A stretch of 64,000 nucleotides of DNA from JAVVEH01 sp032251435 (GTDB lineage Bacteria; Verrucomicrobiota; Lentisphaeria; Oligosphaerales; MVZH01): positions 1 to 64,000 of the forward strand of contig JAVVEH010000007.1 in NCBI GenBank assembly GCA_032251435.1. Direction: 5' to 3'. A model generated the notes under the pieces. It was given only the letters and a program-made list of their open reading frames with translations. It made no database searches and was not told where the DNA came from. The position numbers and the translations under genes were made by a program. Below, piece by piece: positions 45,073-54,656 of this stretch (positions are counted from its first letter, which is position 1; every line of letters begins with the position of its first letter).

Positions 45073-48000
45073 TGCGCAGACTTAAAACGCTTCTTTCGGG
45101 GGCAATTTTCTTTGCCTGCCTGACTTTAAGTGTCGGGGCACTGGCCGTCCCTGTCCGCGTGGCCCTGATGCCGCTGGATGATCCCTCCGCCATGACGGCC
45201 GACATGGTTCTGGCTGAGCTTTCCGGGCAGGGGGGCATTGTATTCCTGGAACGGTCAGAGATCAACAAGATCCGGGCTGAACTGAAGCTGGGGGAAGCGG
45301 GCTTCGTGGCGGATGAGTTCATCCCCGATCAAAAACTGCTTGAAAACACCGACGTCTTTGCTGTATTGAAAGAAAGTAATTTCATCGCTTTCGATGCCAT
45401 GACGGGCGTGCGCCTGGTTGATCGGCCGACAGAGGACAGCGAAGCCGTCGGAAAAGCCATTCAGGATGCCGTCCACAAGCGGGATTTGTTTAATGAAGGA
45501 AAAACCACGAAGTTTGCTTTTCTGCCCCTGGTGGTCGCCAATCTGAACAAAGCACAAGCTGAAACCGCAAAGGAAGCCTGCCAGACGTTTATCCGACAGG
45601 TAGGTCAACACCCCGATACGGTTGTGCTGGAACGACGCCATCTGCTCATGCTTCTGGACGAACCCGAAGCAGACAAACGGAATCTCACAAAAGGGCTGTT
45701 TGCCGGCACGATTCTCGGCCGGCCCTCGGCCAGGCCGGGTGTGGACGGGCAGGTTGAGTTCCGCATAGGCTTCCATCGTCCTGGGGCACAGGACGCATAT
45801 GTGGTGCTCGAAACGCAGCTCACCCCTGGTGCGGATGTCCGTCGCGTTATCGCTCGGTTCCTGGCTGGCGAGGATCTGCCAAGCAGCAGTTCTCTGAATA
45901 TTGCGGGAACCGCCGAAGAAAAAGCCGTCGAGGCTGATGAATACCTGACCTATGCCGCATTCGCGGCCGGGCACTTGCTTACTGACAGCGCCATGAGCAC
46001 GGGGGGAACCGCTGTGACACTCGATCGGACACAGGAGATCGCCTTATGCGAGATTCTCTCGCGAGGGGTTTTCCGACTCGCACGTGACAGGGTGCATACG
46101 CGTGATCCGCATGATCGGGCGGCCTTTGTGGACATGTTTGGCAGAGCTGCCAGACTCGCACGCAAGCACTTGGTGTTTCCCACGAAACTTTCGATTGTGT
46201 TGAATTCAAGTCTCCAAAGTTACCCCGTCAAACGCCTTGACACCCAGGAAATGCAGTCCTTGCGAGCATCCGTCGAGGCCTTACTTGAAACACGCAGACT
46301 GATGCTGGAAGATGTGCGGAGGCAGGCCGAGACCGGAACGCAACCGGGATTGTCGGGGGACGAAAAACTGTTGGCCATGCAGGCCCGAGCAAAATATGCC
46401 GCCAGCCTGTTCAATGACTGCTCGTTGTGCTGGGACTTGTCCTATCTCGAAAAGTACGCCATACCGGAAGTCAGAAAGCTGATAACCCAGAGCAATGACC
46501 TCGGGCCGGAGCTTTGGCACTACCGCGAGCTTCTCGCCAGAAATCGGTCCAACTGGCTGGGTATCATGGCGATGGCTGTTAATGATCTTACCAGAATGAA
46601 AGCCCCCCCCCGTAGTGCAGCAGAACGGCAACTATTTGACGGACTGTACACAGAACTGACCCACTCCAAGCTCATGCGTCTCGCCTTCAGTGGCTATCGA
46701 GGGTTGGTGGTCAATGAAGCCGGCGTGCCGACTGGGAAGCTGAATATCGACCCCAAACGACCGAAAAAAGAGGATACGGCCATTGCTGAAGCTGTCAGAA
46801 GGTATGAACCCGCCATTCTGTCAATCTATGAGAGCGACGACTATATCGCCGTGAAACCCTATACATTGTACTGCCCTTTTGGCCCTTCCCTGCTCTCCTC
46901 AGATGCCAGATTCAGAATCCGTTCGGCAATGATCCGACGCTTTGGGGTTTACACCGGTGTCTGGTTGTACGCAGACGATCTCGGACGGGAAGAGGCTGAA
47001 ACCTTTTACCGGGCTCTGATTAAATGGCTGGGCCAGATCGATCAGGATCCGAGAATCCGGCATCCCGGAGATGACGACCTGAGATACCGCGAGACGAAGC
47101 GTCTCACGAAAGATGCCTTGAAAGCTGAAATAAAAAAGTTCTCGGAGACATATGGCTTCCCGCCGATAACGAGACCGAACAGAACCTTGGAAACCCCTTT
47201 TTCCAGAATAGTAACACCGCTGAAAGACACATCCTCCGGAAGCTGTGTGACGCGTCCCGCGTCGGACGGCCGCTATATCCTTTTTGCGACTGCGGCCGCC
47301 GGAAAGACCCGGCTCTGCCGTCTTGACACGGAGAACGATTTGGCTATGACCAGCGGCGAGGAGACCGAGGTGCCCTCTGGCTGGGGACAACCGATGACGG
47401 GCAGTGTGCTGCTTGACGATTACTATGCGGTTTCCGGCAGAGAATGGTTAACCCTTTATCCGCTGGACGGCAGTTCTTCCCAATTTGTAAACTTCTCAAA
47501 CTATTTTGAGGGCAGAAATAATTGCATCGCGGGGTGCGGCAACCGCCTGTTTTTGTCCTACGGAAACTACGTGGGCAACCAGGTGCGCCCGGGAACCCTG
47601 CTGGAATACAACGTGGCTACCAAGGAAGTGCATGTGTTAATCTCCACGCTCGACCCAACGGTTGACTGGCCACTCAGTGGCTTGACAATGCCCTATCATA
47701 TTCATCGGGTAGCCATTGATCCCGAGCGGAAACGACTGCTGACTTTTCTGCACTCTTCAACCAAGTTTTCAGACCAGGGATACCCCCCCGCAAGACTATA
47801 TGCCTACGATTGGGAAGCACGGTCGTGGCAAGCGATTTCACAGGAATACACCATGCTTGACAACGACGACTGGCAACCGTTTGTCGAGGATGGCAAATAT
47901 TTTCTGCTGTCCAGAAACCCGTTTGGTGGTGGATTCGGCCCGCTCGACGAAAGTGGCTCCTGGCAACCCCAACTTCTCGCCGACAGAGACCGGCTGATTT

Positions 48001-48377
48001 ATCAGCCGTCTTACCGGCACTTGCGTACACTGCCAAATCTTGACGTGTCACAATTGATCCATTTTGACGGATATCCCGGCAGAGGCGAAGACAAGGGGTT
48101 CGATTTCCACTCCGCCACCTGCCAGCAAGGTTTTATCTGGCTCCGGAACATGCTCATCATTCCGAAAGAGAAGCGTATCTTCACCTTCTCAGACCTGCCC
48201 CAATGTATTCCCCTTGCCGGAAGCAAGTTCGCCGCGTTTTACAGTTATCATGCGGGCAGGCCACTGGGCCTTAAGATCGGTATTGTAAAACCGCTGGAAA
48301 CCCTCAAACGGGAAGCCGTCTTAGGCATTGCGGACAGCAAGACAGAAGAAAGCCTTCAGGCAAAGGAAAGTTTGTGA
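45072..48377 (+). CDS. Giant secreted protein, divergent paralogue 4
   Basis: About 1101 residues from ATG 45072 (TGATG junction; ATG 45069 also possible); the frame is open far upstream inside paralogue 3 but that part is a shadow. Signal peptide MRRLKTLLSGAIFFACLTLSV, cleaved near GALA. It has the same plan, but the sequence is clearly older: the first CsgG-like domain reads FLERSEINKIRAELKLGEAGF and lacks the conserved MTRGAVDADSA block; the second has TVVLERRHLLMLLDEPE. Long helical middle; the propeller-like end has RLYAYDWEARSWQAI, LLEYNVATKEV and IDPERKRLLTF. A 9-C run lies at 46603-46611. Being embedded among close paralogues, it probably performs a distinct but required part of the same function. 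Confidence 0.7.
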   Translation: MRRLKTLLSGAIFFACLTLSVGALAVPVRVALMPLDDPSAMTADMVLAELSGQGGIVFLERSEINKIRAELKLGEAGFVADEFIPDQKLLENTDVFAVLKESNFIAFDAMTGVRLVDRPTEDSEAVGKAIQDAVHKRDLFNEGKTTKFAFLPLVVANLNKAQAETAKEACQTFIRQVGQHPDTVVLERRHLLMLLDEPEADKRNLTKGLFAGTILGRPSARPGVDGQVEFRIGFHRPGAQDAYVVLETQLTPGADVRRVIARFLAGEDLPSSSSLNIAGTAEEKAVEADEYLTYAAFAAGHLLTDSAMSTGGTAVTLDRTQEIALCEILSRGVFRLARDRVHTRDPHDRAAFVDMFGRAARLARKHLVFPTKLSIVLNSSLQSYPVKRLDTQEMQSLRASVEALLETRRLMLEDVRRQAETGTQPGLSGDEKLLAMQARAKYAASLFNDCSLCWDLSYLEKYAIPEVRKLITQSNDLGPELWHYRELLARNRSNWLGIMAMAVNDLTRMKAPPRSAAERQLFDGLYTELTHSKLMRLAFSGYRGLVVNEAGVPTGKLNIDPKRPKKEDTAIAEAVRRYEPAILSIYESDDYIAVKPYTLYCPFGPSLLSSDARFRIRSAMIRRFGVYTGVWLYADDLGREEAETFYRALIKWLGQIDQDPRIRHPGDDDLRYRETKRLTKDALKAEIKKFSETYGFPPITRPNRTLETPFSRIVTPLKDTSSGSCVTRPASDGRYILFATAAAGKTRLCRLDTENDLAMTSGEETEVPSGWGQPMTGSVLLDDYYAVSGREWLTLYPLDGSSSQFVNFSNYFEGRNNCIAGCGNRLFLSYGNYVGNQVRPGTLLEYNVATKEVHVLISTLDPTVDWPLSGLTMPYHIHRVAIDPERKRLLTFLHSSTKFSDQGYPPARLYAYDWEARSWQAISQEYTMLDNDDWQPFVEDGKYFLLSRNPFGGGFGPLDESGSWQPQLLADRDRLIYQPSYRHLRTLPNLDVSQLIHFDGYPGRGEDKGFDFHSATCQQGFIWLRNMLIIPKEKRIFTFSDLPQCIPLAGSKFAAFYSYHAGRPLGLKIGIVKPLETLKREAVLGIADSKTEESLQAKESL

Positions 48378-51300
48378 TGGGCAAATTGTCGACATTTAGG
48401 GCCTGGTCGGTTTTTCTGGCCAGTCTGATTGTTGCCGCAACATTAAATGCGGTCGGCACGGGGGACGGGGAAGCGGAGACGGTTCCGTCTTCCCCCCTCC
48501 GCCTGGCGATGGTCTCCCTGGGAGGAGAACCCCCCGTGCCGACCGTTTTCTCCGATCTGCTGTTCGTTGACTTGAGCGGCAGGCAGGATCTGCACCTGCT
48601 GGAACGACAGGAGGTGACCCGCGTTCTCGCCGAGCAGAAGCTGAGCCTGATGACGCGCGGCGCGGTCGATGCGAACTCCGCAGTGAAAGCCGGCAAGATT
48701 CTCGCCGCCGACGCGCTCCTGATTCTCGAGCTGGAAAATCATTCCAAAAAGCCGCTGCTTCGCACCCGGTTGGTTGATACCCGCTACGGACTCAAGCTGT
48801 TCGACGGCTCACTGGCTCTGCCGGAAAAGCCTGAAGAGTACGAGTCCGTTGCCAAGCAACTGTCCGGGCGGGCGACACGCCATCTCCGGCGCACCAACAT
48901 CGACCGCGGCCAGCTCCTGCTCGTGGGTGTCTCGTCGTTTCTGAGCGAGGAGCTGTCGCCGGAATGGGACTGGCTGTCCGACGAGATTCCCAAGAGCATC
49001 GAACAGAACATGGGGCTGTATCCCGGAGTTGTCCTCCTGGAGCGGAAGACGACCCGGCCGCTGACGGAGGAGCGGGAACTGGCTGTCGGCCTCCCGGAGG
49101 CGCTCCAGGCAGCGGCCATACTGATCAACGGGAGCTACCGGATACAGGACGGGGAGGAGACGGTATCCGTGCGGGTTCGCGCCCGCAGGCAGGCCGTCAC
49201 GCTTGCCGAAGAAACGTTCCAGACACCCCTGGACACGGTGGGAAGCGCCTGCGCCCAGGCCGCCAAACGACTGCTCGGCCAATTGCGGTCTTCGCTGGCC
49301 GAGGTGCCCATGGATGCCCGCGAGGAAGCCGAAATGCTCGCGGCGGAAGCCCGGGCATACCTTGATCGAGACGAAGCGAACCGTGCATTCCCCGCAGCGG
49401 AAGCGGCATTGGCTCTCGTCCCGGATTCGTTCGCCTACATGGAGCTGGTCATCGGATCGCTCACCGCCAAGGGCGGCATCTTGTATCCACTGAACCGAAA
49501 TGCGGGCGATCCGCGCGCATTGCTGCCGTACAACTGGCGTCTTCTGAATCTGTCCCGGACAATGCTGAGAAAGTGTCCGCTGCCGCCACTGGCGGGAACC
49601 GGCGAGGATTGGACAGACGAGGAATGGCAGTGTCATGTCATTCACTCCCGCGCATACCATACCGCCGCCCAGTTCCTGAGACCGCGGAACAAAGATCCCC
49701 GATATTATGATGACGGTGAGACCGTCGACATTTTCTACCCTGAATTCTGGAAATTCTTCGAAGAAGCCAAGGTGCGTTATGCTGAGCGCCCGCGCCTGCT
49801 TGCCGGCCTGATCACCCAGTTCACGTCCCAGAGCGGGGGGATCAGTAGAGCGGGAAGCATCGAGGAGGCTATTCGCAAAACCGATGACCTTGTCCTGCTT
49901 GAAGCCCGCACGCATCGGGTCTGGCCGCACAAGTGCCTTCACCCGCTACACTCAGTCATGGCATTCTACCACGCCTTTTATCAATTTCGCGAGCAGGATC
50001 CGAAAGCGGGTGCAAAGGGGTTGGCACACCTGGAAAAACTAATGCAGTCACCGGATGCATTTGTGCGCATGGAAGCTTTAAGATATGGGCTGCAATACTA
50101 TACCAAGGTTTCCCCCAGCCAGCGAAAGCGTCGCAAACTGGCTGCTGCCTACGTCGAAGCAAGCAGCGAAGCTGGACGTCCCAATCCCAACCCAATCCTC
50201 GGCCTGGAATATGATGCGGATGCAGCAACAAGCCAGCAGATTGAAATGGGGTTCATTGTCGACCTCATCGACCATGCCCTGGAAAATGGCATATCCATGG
50301 CCAATGGTCGTGGTTGGACTGAAGCCATTTTTAAAGCGGGCAGCGTTCTTGAGCACAAAAAAGGAGCGGCAGAAGCCCTGGACTATTACGAGCGGGTGGC
50401 CGCAGCGTGCGACGACCGCAAATTCGAGGGAAGATGGCAGGGACTGCAACACAAGATTGACATGCTCAAGGAGGCCAATCCCGAACTGGCCGGAAAGGAT
50501 TATCTGGCAAATGTGGCAAAACCGGTCCTACTTCTGCGTGCGGAAGATGTATCGGCGCCTGAGGACAACACGACGGTGGATTTTTCCCGAATCTGTCTTG
50601 ACGATGATCAGCCGCTGGTTATCTATACACGTGGAAAACAGCGCGGCGGTTTCTTCGGCGTCATCCGCTTCAATGCAGGCAGCAGACGGGTTGTTTCAAT
50701 AACGGGGGCACACGATATCCGCCATGATGGGTGGCAAGGCCCCGGACATTCGTTTGACTGGGATCTCCATGTGGTGAATTTCGAAGGCGATGTGACGCTG
50801 GCAGGTGACTACGCGGGCATAGCAACCCTGGGTACTGATGGTTCGCTGACGCGACTGCCTCCTCCTGCCGTTGATCTACCCCGTGTGGGTGTTCTGGCTA
50901 TGGCCCGGCTAAACGAGCGCCTATTCTGCGTGGTTGGCAGACGGCATCGCGTCCCGCAGGCACTGGTTGAAGTGGATATTCATACGGGTGAATCGAAGAT
51001 CATCTGCTCATCCCGGGAAGACCCCGCCGAAGGCAAATCGCATATGAATTTCCTCGGCCTGGCTGTAGATTCCCGCCGCAACCTCCTCTGGTTCATCAGT
51101 CGGATTCATTATTCCACCCACCAGCCGGACACACCACGGGATCGTTTGTTCAGCTATCATCCCGAGACCGACGAGTTGAAGCAGATCCATGTGCCTGAGT
51201 TGGATGTCCATCTCAAAAGTTGCGCCCCGCCAAGGAATGGCCAGGATGGATTGCTGAGACTTTTTGGCAATTCTTTGTTGATAGACGGCACGATCGGTCT

Positions 51301-51706
51301 GTGTGAATTCAACGTGGCAACGCAGGAAACCCGTTTCCTCTGTGCGAAACCCAAATACCACAACGAAAAGGGGGAGTGGCTCGAGCCCTGGCTATTCTTT
51401 GCACCCGACGATTTTGCCAGAGTGGAGGATGGTGTCGTTTCTATTTCCGAGCGTAAGCTGGTTCGTTTTAAGTTCGGTCGGAAGGAACCTATTATCTACC
51501 CGATCACCTTGTTTAGACTCCCCACAAAGCAACCAGAAAAGGATTCGCTCTGGGACCATGATAGGGATTATCCCGAGATTTGGCGGGGCAGTGTCCTCGA
51601 TTTCGCACCGAGTCCGGGCGGTCTCTATGTGCTGACCCGTGACGCCCTCTGGCTGGTGCCGGATATCAAGACGGTGGAAGACAGTCGGGACGAAGCAAGT
51701 TTGTGA
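48377..51706 (+). CDS. Giant CsgG-like/propeller secreted protein, paralogue 5
   Basis: 1109 residues from ATG 48377 (TGATG junction; GTG 48374 also in frame), preceded by AAAGGAAAG. Signal peptide ending near LNAVG. First CsgG-like domain with DLHLLERQEVTRVLAEQKLSL; second with SFLSEELSPEWDWLSDEIP and GVVLLERKTTRPL. The stretch 49160-49295 is almost identical at DNA level to 35920-36055 of paralogue 1, far above the rest of the gene, pointing to gene conversion. Propeller-like part: GVIRFNAGSRRV, GIATLGTDGSLTRL, RNLLWFISRI, LFSYHPETDEL, LYVLTRDALWLVPD. Last intact member of the chain; its stop is followed by a vestigial start. Confidence 0.75.
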   Translation: MGKLSTFRAWSVFLASLIVAATLNAVGTGDGEAETVPSSPLRLAMVSLGGEPPVPTVFSDLLFVDLSGRQDLHLLERQEVTRVLAEQKLSLMTRGAVDANSAVKAGKILAADALLILELENHSKKPLLRTRLVDTRYGLKLFDGSLALPEKPEEYESVAKQLSGRATRHLRRTNIDRGQLLLVGVSSFLSEELSPEWDWLSDEIPKSIEQNMGLYPGVVLLERKTTRPLTEERELAVGLPEALQAAAILINGSYRIQDGEETVSVRVRARRQAVTLAEETFQTPLDTVGSACAQAAKRLLGQLRSSLAEVPMDAREEAEMLAAEARAYLDRDEANRAFPAAEAALALVPDSFAYMELVIGSLTAKGGILYPLNRNAGDPRALLPYNWRLLNLSRTMLRKCPLPPLAGTGEDWTDEEWQCHVIHSRAYHTAAQFLRPRNKDPRYYDDGETVDIFYPEFWKFFEEAKVRYAERPRLLAGLITQFTSQSGGISRAGSIEEAIRKTDDLVLLEARTHRVWPHKCLHPLHSVMAFYHAFYQFREQDPKAGAKGLAHLEKLMQSPDAFVRMEALRYGLQYYTKVSPSQRKRRKLAAAYVEASSEAGRPNPNPILGLEYDADAATSQQIEMGFIVDLIDHALENGISMANGRGWTEAIFKAGSVLEHKKGAAEALDYYERVAAACDDRKFEGRWQGLQHKIDMLKEANPELAGKDYLANVAKPVLLLRAEDVSAPEDNTTVDFSRICLDDDQPLVIYTRGKQRGGFFGVIRFNAGSRRVVSITGAHDIRHDGWQGPGHSFDWDLHVVNFEGDVTLAGDYAGIATLGTDGSLTRLPPPAVDLPRVGVLAMARLNERLFCVVGRRHRVPQALVEVDIHTGESKIICSSREDPAEGKSHMNFLGLAVDSRRNLLWFISRIHYSTHQPDTPRDRLFSYHPETDELKQIHVPELDVHLKSCAPPRNGQDGLLRLFGNSLLIDGTIGLCEFNVATQETRFLCAKPKYHNEKGEWLEPWLFFAPDDFARVEDGVVSISERKLVRFKFGRKEPIIYPITLFRLPTKQPEKDSLWDHDRDYPEIWRGSVLDFAPSPGGLYVLTRDALWLVPDIKTVEDSRDEASL

Positions 51707-51732
51707 TGGACAGATCTTCGATGTCAACTTGA
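51706..51732 (+). other. Vestigial TGATG start after paralogue 5
   Basis: The stop of paralogue 5 overlaps an ATG in the same TGATG manner as the four real junctions, and the surrounding wording (AGTTTGTGATGG) matches the paralogue 4/5 junction. The new frame ends after eight codons. It looks like the stub of a lost or never-completed sixth member. The remaining gap to 51842 contains nothing recognised. Confidence 0.55.
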
Positions 51733-51842
51733 GCCCGGATATGAATCCCGTCGCGCTTGTTATGAAGGGGAAATATGTTAAACCGAGAAGTTCGGAGCGG
51801 ATTCTGCGAACACCGCAGATTCGCTACGGCAGGGCAAGCTGG

Positions 51843-54656
51843 TTACGGCTGGTCTGTCCGGGATTGCTGTTTTTTGAGTGTCTGTGTGATACTGGCGGCT
51901 TGGGAGATCCGGGAATCGTTGTCCCCGGCAAGCATCTGAAGGATGTCATCCGGCGCGCTACGGTTCCCGGCCACCTGCCAGCGCACAAACCACGAGGTGT
52001 CTGTGGCAAGGGTTCGCAGGACATCGACAGGGGTGCCTGGATTGGCCGCGACATGGCGGCGCATGTTGCTATCGCCGTTGTCCGCGAACCGACGCAGCAG
52101 GTCAGCCGGGGCTCCCGGATTCCTGGCGATTGAAAGTCGGCAGCTCTCTCCCTTTTCGGCCAATGTCCCGAGCACATCGGCCGGCGTGTTCGGGTTGTCG
52201 GCCACCGAATCGACAACATTTATATCCGTGTCCTCCGCCAATTGCCGGAGAATAGCCTCCGGCGCACGGCGATTACCGGCAACCCATTTTCGAATCCCGG
52301 CATCTTCGCTGACCACCAGTTTCTTGAGGACATCTCCGGGCGTATTGGGATGGCGGGCCACCTCGATGAGAATGTCCATGTCTTTGTCGTCGGCCAGTTC
52401 CCGCAATGCTTCCGGGGTGGCATCCTCACGTTTGGCGATGGCTTTCCGAATTGCCGGGTCCGGATCTTTGGCCAAATCCACAAAAAGATCGGCGGGAAGG
52501 TGCTTGTTGTGGGCAAGTCCACGCCTGAGATCAGGTTCCCTGGCAAATCCGCGCAGCCAATCAGACCGATTGGCATGCATCGCCAGATCATACCCGTTTT
52601 TCAGCTCGTTACGGGCGTATTCTATCGCCACCTTCGTCGGCGTATTCGGATTCCGCAAAGCCGCATTCCGCACTTCCGAGACAGGGTCTTTGCAGAGGCG
52701 GGCGAGAATCTCAGGCGTCGCTTTATGGTTCTGGGCAACCGCGCTTCTCAGCCAGGGATCTTCATCCGAGGCAAACTGGAGGCGCGTCTCGTCCGTCATA
52801 TCCTGACGGTTATACATGAAACGACGAACCTTCTGATCCGCATCTTTCATCAGGATAGTTTTCACCGCCGGTGTCAGATCCGTATTCTGGGCCAGCGCCT
52901 GACGAACCCCCAGGTCACGATCCCTGGCAAGCAGCAACAGAGCGTCCGGCGGAATGTGCGAGTTGGTCCGGGCGATCCCCCGGCGCAAATCAGCATCCCC
53001 GTCCCTGGCGATCAGGCGGAGTTGGGTCTCTTCGGGCGTGATGGAATTTTTGAGAAGGACGAGACGAACCGCTGGGTCGGGATCATCGGCGAGAACAAAC
53101 AGCACCTCTTTTGGGATGTCATTCCGGATGGCTATTTGCCCGCGCACATCCGGCTCACTGTCCGCCGCGAGCGTGCGAATCAGCAATTCAGGCAGATTCT
53201 GCCGTGAAGCGACGGCCAAACGAACGTAGGGACTTTTATCCTTCGCCAGCGCGCGCAGAGCGCCTTCCGGAATTTTGGAACACCGGGCAACTGCCAGGCG
53301 AATCGATTCACTCTCGTCTCCAGCCAGGATCTCCAGGACACTGTCTGGGATCTCCGGTTTGCTAAAAAGCGCCTTTCTCACCTTTTCGGCCGGATCCCGG
53401 GCCAGGCCGAGAAGCATGTCCTCTGTGGCACGGGCGTGCCAGGCCACCAGACAGCGCATGTCGGGATTCTCGGAGGCCATGTATTCCCGCAGCATCTTCC
53501 GCTGGTTTTCGATCGATTGCCGCTCCAGGCGTGTGTCTTCCTCCGCGACCTCCTTTTTCATGGCTGACCGCTTGCTTTTGTATGCCGCATCGTGGGAACA
53601 GAGAATTTTTAACGCGAAGAACCGGTCGCACGCGCTGAGTGCTTTATTTTCGAATATGCGTGTGAAGTAAGCGACCGGTTTGAAGGGTTCAAAAGCAATG
53701 TCATCCGTCATCTCCGCGGCTGCCATCACCGTCCGATACTTGCAAAGATAGAGTTCTTTTGCCGGTTTCTGGCCAATGGTTTTCCATGTTTTGGGCAGGT
53801 ATTCCCCCGGCACGGCCGGGTCGGTACCGTATTTCGGGTCCGTCACGCGCCCGCTGATTCCAGGATCGACATCGAAAAGTATGGTGTTTGTCTTCAGTTC
53901 CTTTTTCCCCAGGCCATTCACCGGCACCAGCGGTTGTTCACCCAGGAGGTACAGAAGCAAGGTGGTTTCCCCGGCATTCACCGATGATATTTTCAGAGGG
54001 TAGACGGCCTGCTGTGTTTTGAACTTGAAGCGGATCGCCTGCAGCTCGCCGGTCTTAAGCTTTCCGATGTCATCATTCTGCAACTGGTCGGGATCAATCC
54101 GCATGGCGACATAGAACCACTTCTTCCTGGTATAGTGGGCCAAGACATCTTGCCTGCTCCCCGGGAAGGCGAATCCATGCTTATTGAGCCATTGCAGGAG
54201 CGCGTCAGCTTCTTCGGCCGCCAGGACGGCGATATCATAGGGTCCCACAACTTTCCGTTCCAGAACCGTCACCCCGCCACCGATCTGTTCATCGTCCATC
54301 AATTTCCGGCCGTATCGATACCTGTCGCGCACCTGGGTATACCGGCTGATCTCTTCAAACGGATTGTCTTCCGGCTTGATGACTGACACATCCGGCTTTC
54401 CCGGAAGGGGGACGATCCAGGCGAAATCCTGGGCCGGGCCCTGGTATTTCACCTGCAGGATCATCGTCTGACTGTCCTCGATATGGGCGATGATCGCTTT
54501 CTGAGACGGTTCGACAATATCCGCCCCCTTCTGCCAGACAAAGCAGCCATCCGCCCATACGCCGACACCGTGCAGCATCACCAGGGCGCAGACAAACAAG
54601 CCCGCCGCGGGACTGCGGAAACGTGTGAAAATCACTTTGTGATACGCGCGTGACAT
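51843..54656 (-). CDS. DUF2330 protein fused to LRV-type repeats
   Basis: About 937 residues. ATG 54656 is chosen because a GAGG-type site lies 8 nt upstream and it opens a signal peptide ending at GVWADG. Residues about 33-370 match DUF2330 (DGCFVWQKGADIVEPSQKAIIAH, QDFAWIVPLPGKPDV, YDIAVLAAEEADALLQWL). From about 400 to the end come some 20 repeats of roughly 24 residues of the form LA.D.d..VR..VA.N...P...L (for example NPNTPADVLGTLAEKG and RHVAANPGTPVDVLRTLA), the leucine-rich-repeat-variant/HEAT-like pattern. These form a curved helical scaffold for binding. Convergent with the giant paralogue cluster and possibly unrelated to it. The fusion is unusual to me; function unknown. Confidence 0.8.
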   Translation of the reverse strand: MSRAYHKVIFTRFRSPAAGLFVCALVMLHGVGVWADGCFVWQKGADIVEPSQKAIIAHIEDSQTMILQVKYQGPAQDFAWIVPLPGKPDVSVIKPEDNPFEEISRYTQVRDRYRYGRKLMDDEQIGGGVTVLERKVVGPYDIAVLAAEEADALLQWLNKHGFAFPGSRQDVLAHYTRKKWFYVAMRIDPDQLQNDDIGKLKTGELQAIRFKFKTQQAVYPLKISSVNAGETTLLLYLLGEQPLVPVNGLGKKELKTNTILFDVDPGISGRVTDPKYGTDPAVPGEYLPKTWKTIGQKPAKELYLCKYRTVMAAAEMTDDIAFEPFKPVAYFTRIFENKALSACDRFFALKILCSHDAAYKSKRSAMKKEVAEEDTRLERQSIENQRKMLREYMASENPDMRCLVAWHARATEDMLLGLARDPAEKVRKALFSKPEIPDSVLEILAGDESESIRLAVARCSKIPEGALRALAKDKSPYVRLAVASRQNLPELLIRTLAADSEPDVRGQIAIRNDIPKEVLFVLADDPDPAVRLVLLKNSITPEETQLRLIARDGDADLRRGIARTNSHIPPDALLLLARDRDLGVRQALAQNTDLTPAVKTILMKDADQKVRRFMYNRQDMTDETRLQFASDEDPWLRSAVAQNHKATPEILARLCKDPVSEVRNAALRNPNTPTKVAIEYARNELKNGYDLAMHANRSDWLRGFAREPDLRRGLAHNKHLPADLFVDLAKDPDPAIRKAIAKREDATPEALRELADDKDMDILIEVARHPNTPGDVLKKLVVSEDAGIRKWVAGNRRAPEAILRQLAEDTDINVVDSVADNPNTPADVLGTLAEKGESCRLSIARNPGAPADLLRRFADNGDSNMRRHVAANPGTPVDVLRTLATDTSWFVRWQVAGNRSAPDDILQMLAGDNDSRISQAASITQTLKKQQSRTDQP

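Noticed and set aside
44742..51706. Prophage or conjugative origin for the giant paralogues
   Set aside because: No phage structural, integrase or conjugation genes are nearby, and all five carry signal peptides for envelope export.
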